Shown: positions 1-9,760 of the stretch, piece by piece
Layout: each line of letters starts with the position of its first letter
Position numbering within the stretch: the stretch's first letter is position 1
DNA from: Rhytidiadelphus loreus
Lineage: Eukaryota; Streptophyta; Bryopsida; Hypnales; Hylocomiaceae
Assembly: GCA_947034895.1 (NCBI GenBank)
Contig: OX344763.1
Location: 8,744,501-8,808,500, forward strand
Direction: 5' to 3'
Length of the DNA: 64,000 nt
The notes under the pieces: generated by a model
What the model saw: the letters and a program-made list of their open reading frames with translations, nothing else
Databases searched by the model: none
Told to the model about the DNA's origin: nothing
Program-made: the position numbers and the translations under genes

Positions 1-400
1 GGACTCCCTGGACTCCCTGGACCTTCCCCCCTTGTGACCTTCCCCCCACAGCGACCTCCCCAGCAGCCCCGACGCCCGACACCCCGACAGCCCCAGTACC
101 CGACTCCCCAGACCCGGACTCCCCGGTACCCGCAGCCCAGTACCCGACTCCCCAGTACCCGCAACCCTAGTACCGGCGCCCCTGGCTGGTTGATGTTTTG
201 AGGGTGCTGGCTGGTGTTTTGAGGTTGCTGGCTGGTGTTTTTAGGGGGCTGGCTGGTGTTTTAAGGGCTTGGCTAACTTTGTTTCTTGGGGGTGGTCTTT
301 CCCAGGACTAGACTTTCTTTTCTAAAAGGAAGGGTTTTTTGTTGTCAAAGCAAAGGAAAAGAGACTTCACTACTTCTAACTGGGCCCGGGGGCCTGTCAA
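1..400. repeat. C-rich low-complexity and short tandem repeats
   Basis: The first 175 bases are C-rich with repeated variants of 'cccgactccccagtacccg'. Bases 180-270 hold about four degenerate copies of a roughly 30-bp unit around 'gctggctggtgtttt'. No gene is supported. It may be the outer part of the LTR-like copy that continues to 1790, but I see no matching sequence in the other copies. Confidence 0.5.
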
Positions 401-1790
401 CCACTAAAAAAAAAGGAAAAAATTAAACACACTTGTCTTGGGGGCTAAACTTTGGGCTTTCCCAAGAAGGTCTTGGGAACTAAACTTTGGAACTAAAGTA
501 CGTAGGAGGTCAAAGCTTCGCCGTAAGGTTGGTTTTGACACCAACTCTAAGACTTGCAATGTCCCTAAGTTCAAAGCTTCGCCGTCTGGGCCTATTTTGA
601 CACACACTCTAAGACTGGGGTAAGTTGTAAGTTCAAAGCTTCGCCGTCTCACGGGCGGTGGGGTCCACACACAACAACATGGAAGGGGTGACTATGGTCA
701 GGGTGTACACACGAGGCAACCGTCTCCACAAGGTAAGCATAAACCAGACAACATTTTACACACTAAAGGCCCCCCAAAGCGGCATCGCCAAGGTACGGTG
801 GGGGGTAACTTTAGGATTAGTACAAGATGCACAAAAAAGCAAGTGAAACCCTCTTGACTCACAACAAGTACAAGGTAAGATGGAAAGACCCCAAAGGACC
901 TTCAAAGAGCTTGAGATAGAACAACAACGGGAGCAAAAAGTGCTCCGAAAACACCGTAGAGGTTTCTTGGCTTGAAACGCCAAAAATTCCAAAATAACTT
1001 GGACCCACGGACCCAAAACAAGTATTGGGGGTGTTTTGGGAGAGAGAAGGGCCCCCTTTTATAGGTTTCCAAGGGCCCACTCCCCCCCTCGATGAGTAAC
1101 CTCATCCATCCGGATTTTCATCCAACTTTGAGATTTTCACCTAATCTTGGGTTTTACGTTGGTTCTAGTTTCTAACTTTTGGAGTTTAGCTCGGAATTGC
1201 AAATGGATTGCGCCAATGGCTTCAGAATGCCATTTTTAGTCTAAGGGACCCCTACCCCCTATTTTTATCACAAAAAACCCCTCGGAAACTAGTGCCAACT
1301 GGAGCCAATTAAAAGGGTAAAAACCTAACTTTTGGGGTTTATCTCTTTTGGCTTGGGTAACTAGCTAGGGTTGTTGGGGAGGCTCTAGGGAGTAAGAAAA
1401 GGCTCCTTGATGTCTTCGTTCCGACTTCGTACGCTCCCGGGACGCCGGTCAACCCCGCAAAGATCTTGCCGTAAATATTAATTGGGGGGGATGTTGTCAG
1501 TTTCGGCTGCTTCCCGCTATTGGAACTCCATGAATTTTGTTGGGGCGCGTTATTAACATAAAAGATGCTAGTCTAATTTTTAGTGAGATTTTACCGCGGC
1601 CTGGGTATTTTCCATGAATTTCCCAACGTGGCCTTTGGCGGTTGACTCCTCGGAAAAAGATCCTTTGGAGATCAGAAAAAACCGAGACTTTTTGGGGAAC
1701 CTCTCATGGAGTCCCCCAAGCCACGTGCCAAGTCTTAGGCTACTCTGGCACATAGTTGGTGGCGAGGTGAAAACTGACTTCGGTTGAATC
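400..1790 (+). repeat. LTR-like family X, copy A, left part (split by the giant transposon)
   Basis: About 680-1790 matches 36680-38382 in the same orientation and 33046-34110 in reverse. Shared landmarks include 'aaagcggcatcgccaaggta' (779 and 36700) and 'gccggtcaaccccgcaaaga' (1443 and 38042). The copy is cut at 1790 by the giant transposon and resumes at 31976. The motif 'gttcaaagcttcgccgt' recurs here three times and again near 37090. No convincing reading frame is present. The TG...CA-like outer end at 32511 suggests an LTR, but I could not locate both ends of a full element. Confidence 0.7.
1783..1790. repeat. Left target-site duplication of the giant transposon (GTTGAATC)
   Basis: GTTGAATC directly precedes the terminal CAGGGTTGTCT and is repeated exactly at 31968-31975 after the other terminus. 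Eight-bp target duplications are characteristic of the hAT superfamily. Confidence 0.85.
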
Positions 1791-1980
1791 CAGGGTTGTC
1801 TTGTCTGATAGAATTTCGAGTTTTTGTGTCTAATAGACGTCGCATGTCGCATGTCGAATTGTCGAGTTGTCGAGTAAGGGCGGTTTTTGTTGTCGTGTAC
1901 GGATTTCGGATTTCAAATTTTTTTACCCCTTGGTAAAACGGACTGTCCTACGTGGCTGTGACGTGGCGTGCTTCCTGAGG

Positions 1981-2397
1981 GGCGACCGCGGGTAGGGGTG
2001 ACCACGGGTAGGGGCGACCGCAGGTAGGGGCGACCACGGGTAGGGGCGACCGCGGGTAGGGGGGCGACCGTAGGTAGGGGGCGACCACGGGTAGGGGCGA
2101 CCGCGGGTAGGGGGGCGACCACGGGTAGGGGCGACCGCGGGTAGGGGGCGACCACGGGTAGGGGCGACCGCGGGTAGGGGGCAACCACGGGTAGGGGCGA
2201 CCGCGGGTAGGGGGCGACCACGGGTAGGGGCGACCGCGGGTAGGGGGTTGACCACGGGTAGGGCGACCTCGGGTCCAAAATCCTGGGCGACTGCGGCTCC
2301 GAATCCAGGGCGACCGCGGGTCCGAAGTCTAGGGCGACTGCGGGTCCGAAATCCAGGGCGACTGCGGGTCCGAAATCCAGGGCGACCGCGGGTCCTA
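1981..2397. repeat. GCGAC-type motif array R1 (left subterminal)
   Basis: Many copies of GCGACCGCGGGTAGGGG and its GCGACCACGGGT variant follow each other at about 17-bp spacing, changing near 2270 to about 26-bp spacing around 'gcgactgcgggtccgaaatc'. It lies about 190 bp inside the left terminus. Closely spaced GGG and GGGG runs give G-quadruplex potential. Its open frames (Pro/Arg-rich) are composition artefacts. Confidence 0.9.
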
Positions 2398-2399
2398 CT

Positions 2400-2919
2400 T
2401 CATGGGCTACAAGTCTGGGGCCCCCACAACATTTTTTTTCCAATATTTATTCTTCAACCAACACATTCCACGGCAAATCGGCAATATATAAGCATTGAAT
2501 TATATGCTCGGTACGTACCAAAGCAAATGAACATGCATTATGTAATGATATATCATGGGACAATCAATTCATAAGCCTAAAACATAATAATAATAAAAAC
2601 CTTGGACAATAATCATATTAATTTAAATGGAACTGCGTACATACATAGGGATGATCTTCACAATTGAGTACCAAGACCACTCCTGTTTGAAATTGCACAC
2701 TTATTTGCAAAAAATACGAATACCTTCATTAATCATCATCGTCAACACCAAAGTACCTTTTACAATCTTCCTGACTTTGTGAAGCCAAGTGATGGACTAC
2801 ACAAAATTCAAAATCTACCTATTTCATTACAAGCTTTGGCAACAAATCTTCACTACAAGGCATTGATGTTAAATCATTATAGTACTATTTGAAGGCCTCC
2901 ACATCTATAATGCAACACA
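2400..2919. other. AT-rich 3-prime flank of the transposase gene
   Basis: Between the array and the transposase stop codon lies AT-rich sequence without a supported gene. It probably contains the 3-prime UTR and polyadenylation region of the minus-strand transposase, but no single signal is decisive. Confidence 0.4.
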
Positions 2920-5900
2920 TTACATTGTGAAGGTAGAATCGCTTTCCGCTTCATCTGCATTGGGGTCGGTGTCTTCATGTGGCCCACTACTGTCACTAGC
3001 TCCTGAGACCTCGTTTTCATCATCCTCTCTGCTTGTAGGTTGAAGGATCACCTCACGTTCCACCTCAGAGTTCAAATTTCGCACTTGCGTTTCTAAACCA
3101 CCAACAACTTTGGCTAGCACTAATCGCTTTGTCGGCCTCGATGCATCAATGGTTCCATTGATAATAGGGCCTGTCGGTCGCTCAAGCACCTGCTGCCCAA
3201 CATGTTGACGCTCTGCTCTCGCTGCTGCGCTTGATGGCCAAGGATTACGAGTGGAATTTCGTTCTCTAATGACAAATGGATGGATCACATGGTTTTGACG
3301 CTTGGGGTTCCGTGTCAGTCTGTCTTGCGTCTTGCGGGTTCGTTTATTTCCTGATTTGGAGTGTTCACGCGATCGTCTGGATGATTCTCCAGGGCCTGAC
3401 ATCAACGAGGCCGGAGTAGGTTTTGGAGCTGAGCCATGCACTCCTTCATCAACGATTTGTCGTAGATCATTATGTGTCGGCGACCTTGTTAGAGGAGTTG
3501 GTAGTATCCTCGATGTTGTGGCAATGTCTACACTTGCAAGGCGATTGGACCCACGGGTACGGGTCTCGTTGAATACCACTTGTAATGGCGCATCTGAATC
3601 GTACACCCTAGTTTCTGTTGCAGTGTTGTTGGTCGGTGCTAAACTTGGACGAACTGCATGTACCTCTTCAATATGCGACACCTCTTCTTGCCTTTCACCT
3701 TGTACATTAACTCGTACACCACTTCGGAGGTTCATTGGCATACTAGGCGGCAGACATGTGGCAATTGGAGACCTTACAAGCTCCACTTCATCTGCCACTG
3801 GAATATCTGCACCGTCATTGTTGTCATCAGGAGTTCTTTCCCTCGTTGGGTCTGCATTGATTACCGGAAATGCATCCCAAGCTGACACATGAGGGGCTTC
3901 GTCTCTGCGGTGGTGCGACGCCTCTGGAGAGCTCAATCCATCATCATCACCCACGAAAGTGTTGTGGTATCGTCCTCGTGGAGGACTACCTATACGGGGC
4001 ACCATACCAGCCCACCTATTTCCACGGAGGCGTTCTTCTACTACCACACGTCTCTGTTCTTCTCTCAAATCTCTAAACCTAACTTCATCTTCGTCCCCCG
4101 AAGAATATGGTTCCTCATTCTCTTCATCTGTATCTCCATCTACAAGGTACTTTTCGTAGAATAGTGCTGGATTGTGTCCTTGTTTTTCACGTTCCAATTT
4201 GCTGTTGGTGTAGATATACACCAACATCTCAGCCTTCTTTGTGGCTAGGCGATTACGCACTTTATCGTGTACAAACGAATACATGCTCCAATTTCTTTCA
4301 CAAGATGATGCTGAGCATGTCAGAGACAAAACTCTCCTTGCTATTTTTGGAAGAGTGTTCCCACCCACACGATTCCACCATTGATGAGGCAACAAGTTAC
4401 ATCGAGTAACATCTGGAGCCTCTTGTAATGGATCAAAGGGACCCGACTTCTCTTCAAATTCTGTCAACTCAGCAATTGCTTCATCTTCATCCACATTCAA
4501 TGGTCCGCTCAATTTTCTGATGACTCGATTCAATGCCCGCTTTGCCTCTCCATTGTTATGAAGCTCTTCCACATCTGTCAAATACGGGTTCAACAATGCC
4601 CCTGCATAATGGAGGTCCGTGCGCATCAACTTCCAACGAGCATCAAATTGTTTTAGGAACTTCGTCGCGGTCTGCTCATCAAGAAAGAACGGAGCCTCCT
4701 TTAAAGTGCACACGTGCTGACGAAGGCTACTCATTATTATCCAAGCTTTCGGCATCGCCGGTATTTTGCCATCGAACTGGCGCAGAGCAAGAATCACTGG
4801 AAGAACCATGTGTTGGAAATTACCGCATTCCACCCAAAACACTTCCGAAACTATGTCCTCTCGCGCTTTACGGGCCCGCTCTCTTGTAATGAGTCCGTTT
4901 GTTCTGCTGACCAAACTATTCTCAAATGGCATATACGTCTCGTCCCCCACCATGAATTGAAGCGCTTGTTTGCACTCTACCAAACGGTCTATCATGAGAA
5001 AATGCACTGCGAAGCGTGTGGCCGCGGGAAGTCTCAATGACTTCTTCGGCGAGTACTTACGGAAGAGACCCAAAGTCAAGTGGTACTTCTTTATAAACTT
5101 CACAATTGCCCTGGCCTTATCCACTAGATCTTTGATCCTTTTTTCCTTTCCCCAGTCTTTCAAAAGTAAGTCCAATATATGTGCGGCACATCCTTGCGTA
5201 TACATGTGGGGATACCTTGCTTGCAACTCGCGCATTGACCCTGTCATTACGGAAGCATTGTCTGTACACAATTGGACAATATTTTCTGGTCCCACCTGCT
5301 CTATGTAGGTAGCCATTGTATTCACCGTATACGCCATGTCTTTCCTCTCTCCTGTGGTGTCAACCGATCCCAGGAAGACATCACCCACAGGGCAAATGAG
5401 CATCATATTCAACAAGGGACGGTGATTTGTATCTAACCATCCATCTGAACAGATAGTGGCTCCATATTGGGTAATAGAACTCTTTGTTCGACTACTGACC
5501 ATTTTCGTAACAACCTCCTTCTTCACATCAAGTAGTTTAGTGCGCACCGCATTGTACGATGGCGGGGAATATGGAAATCCACATGTCGAAGTTGCTTTCA
5601 CAGCATTCACAAAGGCTGGGTGCCGCACCACATTGAATGCAATGTTAGCCTCATAAAAGAAAGAAGCCCATAGTCTGTCCAAGTTTTGTCTTTCATTGAC
5701 CCGGAATGATTCATCCATGCTTTGTTGACGAGAAATCAAGGTTGAGCGCATCCTTCTCACCGTCACAGGAGTAGAATTCGTTGAATCTGGATTACGAGGC
5801 GGTGCATTAGGTGCTTCTGTCCTGTCGCTTGGGTCCACAGACCCTTCCACTGATGCATCCACAGTATACCCTGCAACGGACTCAGCAACAACATCAACCT

Positions 5901-6207
5901 CAAGATCTACTCCATGCATCTCCTCCAAACTCATTTCTTTTGGTACAATCCCTTCACAGTTTCTGAATAATTCGAGGACTACGGATGGAATACGTTTACA
6001 ACGTTCCACTGTTGATGTACGGGGGTAACCAAAGTGACCAAATGCCCGCTTCCGCACGAAAACTTTGTTCCAACCACAAAAAATACAAGTCCTCGTATTT
6101 GCGGAACGAGCGGGGTTCGTTTCAATAACCAACTAGGGATCCCACTCCTTTGTGGCTCTTCGAGTATCATTTATGTTCGTCCTCCTCCTCGCTCCTCGGT
6201 TTGCCAT
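2920..6207 (-). CDS. hAT-family transposase (long form, amber codon at codon 25)
   Basis: The product cuts and joins the element's ends in the nucleus. Numbering the 1070-residue open frame that begins after the amber codon, a degenerate BED-type zinc finger lies near the N terminus (CIFC, residues 16-19). A DUF659-like RNase-H fold follows with D230 in CSDGW and D291 in CTDNASVM, then CAAH (315-318). The C-terminal hAT dimerisation block spans about 580-645 with the catalytic glutamate E612 in SCERNWS. All three DDE residues are present. Residues about 690-1070 form an unusual polar, probably disordered tail. The open frame starts with TTG right after an in-frame TAG (6133-6135). The first upstream in-frame ATG is at 6205-6207, giving 24 residues before the TAG, so I place the original start there and suspect CAG-to-TAG. 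A TATA box and motif array R2 lie upstream. It might still work from an internal ATG or a spliced 5-prime exon. Confidence 0.88.
6133..6135 (-). other. In-frame amber codon in the transposase N terminus
   Basis: The frame runs ATG at 6207, then 24 sense codons ending KEWDP, then TAG, then continues uninterrupted for 1069 further codons. A single C-to-T change of CAG would create it. Loss of the N-terminal residues alone might be tolerated if translation restarts downstream. Confidence 0.75.
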
Positions 6208-6427
6208 ATTGTTTATCTGATATGCGTTATTCCAAACCGAAACGTATATGTACCCAAGTGCTTCGGAAAAAAAAATTATGACAAAGCCACCGCTTCGAGT
6301 AGTTTTCTAACCACTCAAAGCAAGGTTGTTGCCCTCTGAAGAATATAACATTGCATGAAGCCTCTTGAGAAGATCCAAGCCATATGTTCATCAACAGAGC
6401 AATGGAAATCCAATGTTGTTCCTCTAC

Positions 6428-6434
6428 ATTTATA
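6428..6434 (-). promoter_or_regulatory. TATA box of the transposase gene
   Basis: On the minus strand the sequence reads CACTATAAATG, about 220 bp upstream of the presumed ATG at 6207 and about 65 bp downstream of the edge of array R2. The order array, TATA, gene is repeated at the RING-H2 cargo gene. Confidence 0.5.
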
Positions 6435-6500
6435 GTGCTTTCGGTCTTCCCTCCACATGCTCCAAGGATGGTTTTAGGGCGCCGCTACCAAACTCTATTA

Positions 6501-6891
6501 CACCCGAGGTCGCCCTACCCGACCGCTGGTCCACCTCCAGGCATATGGAGGCGCGCGCCTTTGCAGTAGTCGACTTCGGGTCACATGGTGCGAACGCGGG
6601 TTCCGGCAGGCGACTTCTGGTCCGAAATAGGGCGAACGCAGGTCCAGGGAGGGCGACTTTGGGTCCAGGTGGGGCGACTTCGGGTCCAGGGGGGCGACTT
6701 CGGGTCCAGGGAGGGCGACTTCGGGTCCCGGATGGGCGACTTCGGGTCTCAGACGGGCGACTTCGGGTCCCACATAGGCGACTTCGGGTCCCGGATGGGC
6801 GACTTCGGGTCTCAGATGGGCGACTTCGGGTCCCACATGGGCGACTTCGGGTTTCATGGGAGACTTCGAGTGCCATGGGCGACCTCGGGGG
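6501..6891. repeat. GCGAC-type motif array R2 (upstream of the transposase)
   Basis: More than a dozen copies of GGGCGACTTCGGGTCC-like units lie at mostly 15-20 bp spacing, against AT-rich surroundings. The array sits directly upstream of the transposase TATA box, so it is a candidate upstream activating or auto-regulatory array. Open frames in both directions here are repeat artefacts. Confidence 0.88.
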
Positions 6892-6924
6892 AAAGAAGGG
6901 CAACTTCATGTGCATAAAGATTAA

Positions 6925-8089
6925 CTTAACCCCTAAAGGACCATTGTCCCCTCAAGGAACAATATGGATTTTGGGCAGGTTCCTATGATCTCAATTTTTA
7001 ATGAATTTTTTGGAAACTATCTCATAATATACAAGAGCTTATTACCTTTATGGGAATATAAATTTTGTTGCAATTGGTACCTGGGATTCCGGGAACAAAA
7101 GTTATGGCATCTTTAACATAATTTGTAAGGAACGTCTCAGGGTAGAAAAAGAAATCTACAATAATTTGAAATTAATTTTTAAATTTTTTTCTTCTTAAAG
7201 GTCATATTTTTGTCTACATGTGTAGCTTTGATTCATTCCATTTCGATTAGTAATGTGAAAGTTATGAACAATATTGTTTGGCAAGCAATCAAAATGAAAT
7301 GATTCAAAGTTTTTCACTTAGATATAAATCATAAGAAATTAAGAACCAATTTCAATATCAATTTTGTTATTGGAAATGCCTTGTCATTTGTGAAGAATAT
7401 CATTAATTTTTCGGGGGACCAACTGAATGCTAAGTATTGAAAACTACTTATCATACAAAAACATTTGAACCACGTAGTGAGAAGTTCTAAAATTTGGTAG
7501 GCTTCGAATTTAATCCTTTAAAAAATGTTGTGCCAAAGGAGATACTACAAATTCTATTCATGTTTCCCTTCTAAATATCACTATGATGCCAAAACAAACT
7601 ATTTCACTCCTTACGGGTTTAGGATTTAGGAATATCTTCAAATCTATAGTAAACTTTATTTATTTTCACATCGTAGGAAGATCTTGCAATTGATGTACAT
7701 GGCAAACTAGAAATTGTATGAAGTTGTTCAAATATAAATAATTGTTTGGATGTTCGGTATGAATTTCTTAAAAAGACAATGGTATTATTACATTGTTGGT
7801 ATTTTGTGTAAATGAAAGCACAAAAGTCTACGTAGAAAACTGACCTACAACACATGCAATAAATGTATTTGACATGTGTCTAATCATCAAGAATTAGATC
7901 TTCAAAACACATAAAGGCTAATTCATATAGGAATATTTATATATCTTTATTGAAGAAACAAAACATGGACCCCATTGTACAACATGAGGTGGTTCTAAAG
8001 GTCAAAGCAACCCTTCCGATACACACAAGTTTAGAAAAACAACTACCTATTAGTCTATTATTTACTAGAAGACTACCTCTAGCCCAAAA
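6925..8089. repeat. Non-coding filler repeat Z, forward copy, plus AT-rich spacer
   Basis: About 6925-7300 begins 'aacccctaaaggaccattgt' and matches in reverse about 27800-28130, and also 56360-56700 and 60450-60780 in the small element. The first part is followed by AT-rich sequence to the 3-prime end of the first cargo gene. No gene is supported. It forms the outer part of the long interrupted inverted repeat within the giant element. Confidence 0.55.
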
Positions 8090-9760
8090 TCATGCAACAT
8101 CCATATTGGCCTCCTCTTCCCTTTTCTTCTTCATGACTTCAAACTCATGGGCCGCAATTCTATAAGCACTCTTCAAAAGGGGTAGGTCATGGTTCCACAT
8201 CTTGTTTTTGATCCAAAAATTCTTGAACGTTCTCGCATAACCAATGTGTGCAGTCCGGAAATCTATGTGCTTCTGAAACTGGTGTTCAAGCTTCTTCAAA
8301 GAAACTAACTTCTGCTTCAAGGAAGCTACCTCTGATGTCAGCACACAATGCTCTTCATCTACTAATAATGCATCCAAAGCCATTGGAAGGTCAATGGGGC
8401 CTACAACCGTGGTTTCTTTTAGGTCATTCAACCTTGACTGTGCCTCTTCCACAGCTTTCCTTTCGGTATTCAATCGGTTTTCTTCTGCCAAACACTCTTC
8501 CATTATTTTGGCCATTCATTTATCCAAGAACGGGGTGGAATTTGAGGTAGAGCCTCCATCTTTGCCTTTATTGAATTTCAAATAAAATTGCTCCAGCTCG
8601 TCCATTTCCTTTTGTTGAACTGACAAACGAACTTTCCCGCTTATGATTAGTGCTTCAAGGGTGTGCTCATCGTTGTCCTCAATGTCACCACCAGTGCGTT
8701 CACGCTGCCTTTCACATTCCATTCCTATTTCTACCAGTCTACCAAGAATAGCCTTCAACTGGGCTTTATAAGCTTTTTTTCCTTGCCTCCTCGTGTCTTC
8801 AAGATATAATACTTCCCTTCCTGCTTCTTGAAGAGGTAGTTCTTCACATGAATCAAAAATCACCAATGCTTGTTCAGCATCTCGTTGCAACCCGATCTCG
8901 CCCTCCTCCTTGTCTTCCTCCATTTCTCGCATGCGTGCATATACATGTTGAAGAACTTCGTCTTCCTCAGGATGACGGAAGTGCATTGGCTCCAACGATC
9001 TAAGAGGCACGACATGCAATACTACTGCCTCTTCTGAGTCTCCAACAAAAGGTACCACCGTTGCCATATTTTCTTCAAGTATTGGATCTTCATTTGGGGG
9101 CATGGGGTCTGCAATGTCTTCTTCATCCGAGTCGGTGGAGGTGGACGACTGGCCCCAATCGTAGTCTTCATCCGACACTTCTTCTTTGAAATGTTTTTTG
9201 GGCCCTAATCCATCCCTCGGATTATTTGATGGATCCGCCTTTGGAATGTCTTTGGTAGTGGGAACTATGCTATTGGGGTTTTTCTTAATGGTCCTCCAAT
9301 CCACAGTTCGTCGCAATTGTAGCTCTGCATAGACCATTTGGCATATACCCAATGAAACTTGACTCCCCTTCACTGTTGGTTTTTGATATAATGTCCGGTA
9401 AACTTCGATGCACCGTTGCACAAATGCATCATCTCTGCAGTAGTGAAGATTAGCATTGTTTTGGCTGATATGGACATCGTGCCGGAAGTAAGGGAATAGC
9501 TTATCGATATGGCACCACCCTACGTAGGCCTTGCAAGTGTTGAACGTCCAATCCGATTGCACGTTTTGCCAAAATGGAAATGCCCTTGCTGTTGGGTCCA
9601 AAAGGATGGCTACATTCCGACTATGGCGCTCTCCTTTCTTCTTTGCCTTCTTAAAGGGGGGGGCATGGTGAATATAGGATGTGTTGGTATCCTCCAAGTG
9701 CTCAGAAAGTATGGTCTTCCACAATCGACGACTGTCGCAGCACAGGATACGCAATTCCCA
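8090..9760 (-). pseudogene. Cargo gene A, copy 1 (coiled-coil protein, 5-prime truncated, one in-frame TGA)
   Basis: The frame is open from the insertion boundary near 9760 to 8090 except for one TGA at 8516-8518, followed at once by an in-frame ATG. An N-terminal block rich in W, H and C (around YVGWCHIDKLFPYFRHDVHI) aligns with copy 2 (YIEWCHISKFFPAWRHHHHR), followed by an acidic linker (DEDYDW, TDSDEEDIADP) and a C-terminal helical region rich in E, K, L and Q that looks like a coiled coil. I do not recognise the N-terminal domain. Unlike copy 2 it has no RING-H2 domain; the frame ends near NMDVA. The 5-prime end appears cut by foreign sequence starting at 9761. The TGA could come from CGA by C-to-T change. 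It may be translated as two pieces or be dead. Confidence 0.7.

Noticed and set aside
1981..2397. CRISPR-like regular repeat
   Set aside because: Units are contiguous, with no unique spacers and variable spacing, in a plant-type genome.
1913..2443. Long minus-strand ORF rich in Pro/Arg repeats
   Set aside because: It is the translation of array R1. Two other frames are also open over the same bases and no non-repeat domain exists.
3302..3892. 196-codon plus-strand ORF
   Set aside because: It is antisense to the transposase C-terminal tail; the minus-strand frame has clear domains.
1791..6900. A short autonomous hAT element ending after array R2
   Set aside because: No CAGGGTTGTCT-type terminus or GTTGAATC copy occurs near 6900; the only matching end and TSD are at 31967-31975.
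6430..6988. Overlapping ORFs on both strands in array R2
   Set aside because: Periodic motif without stop codons keeps several frames open; there is no independent coding evidence.
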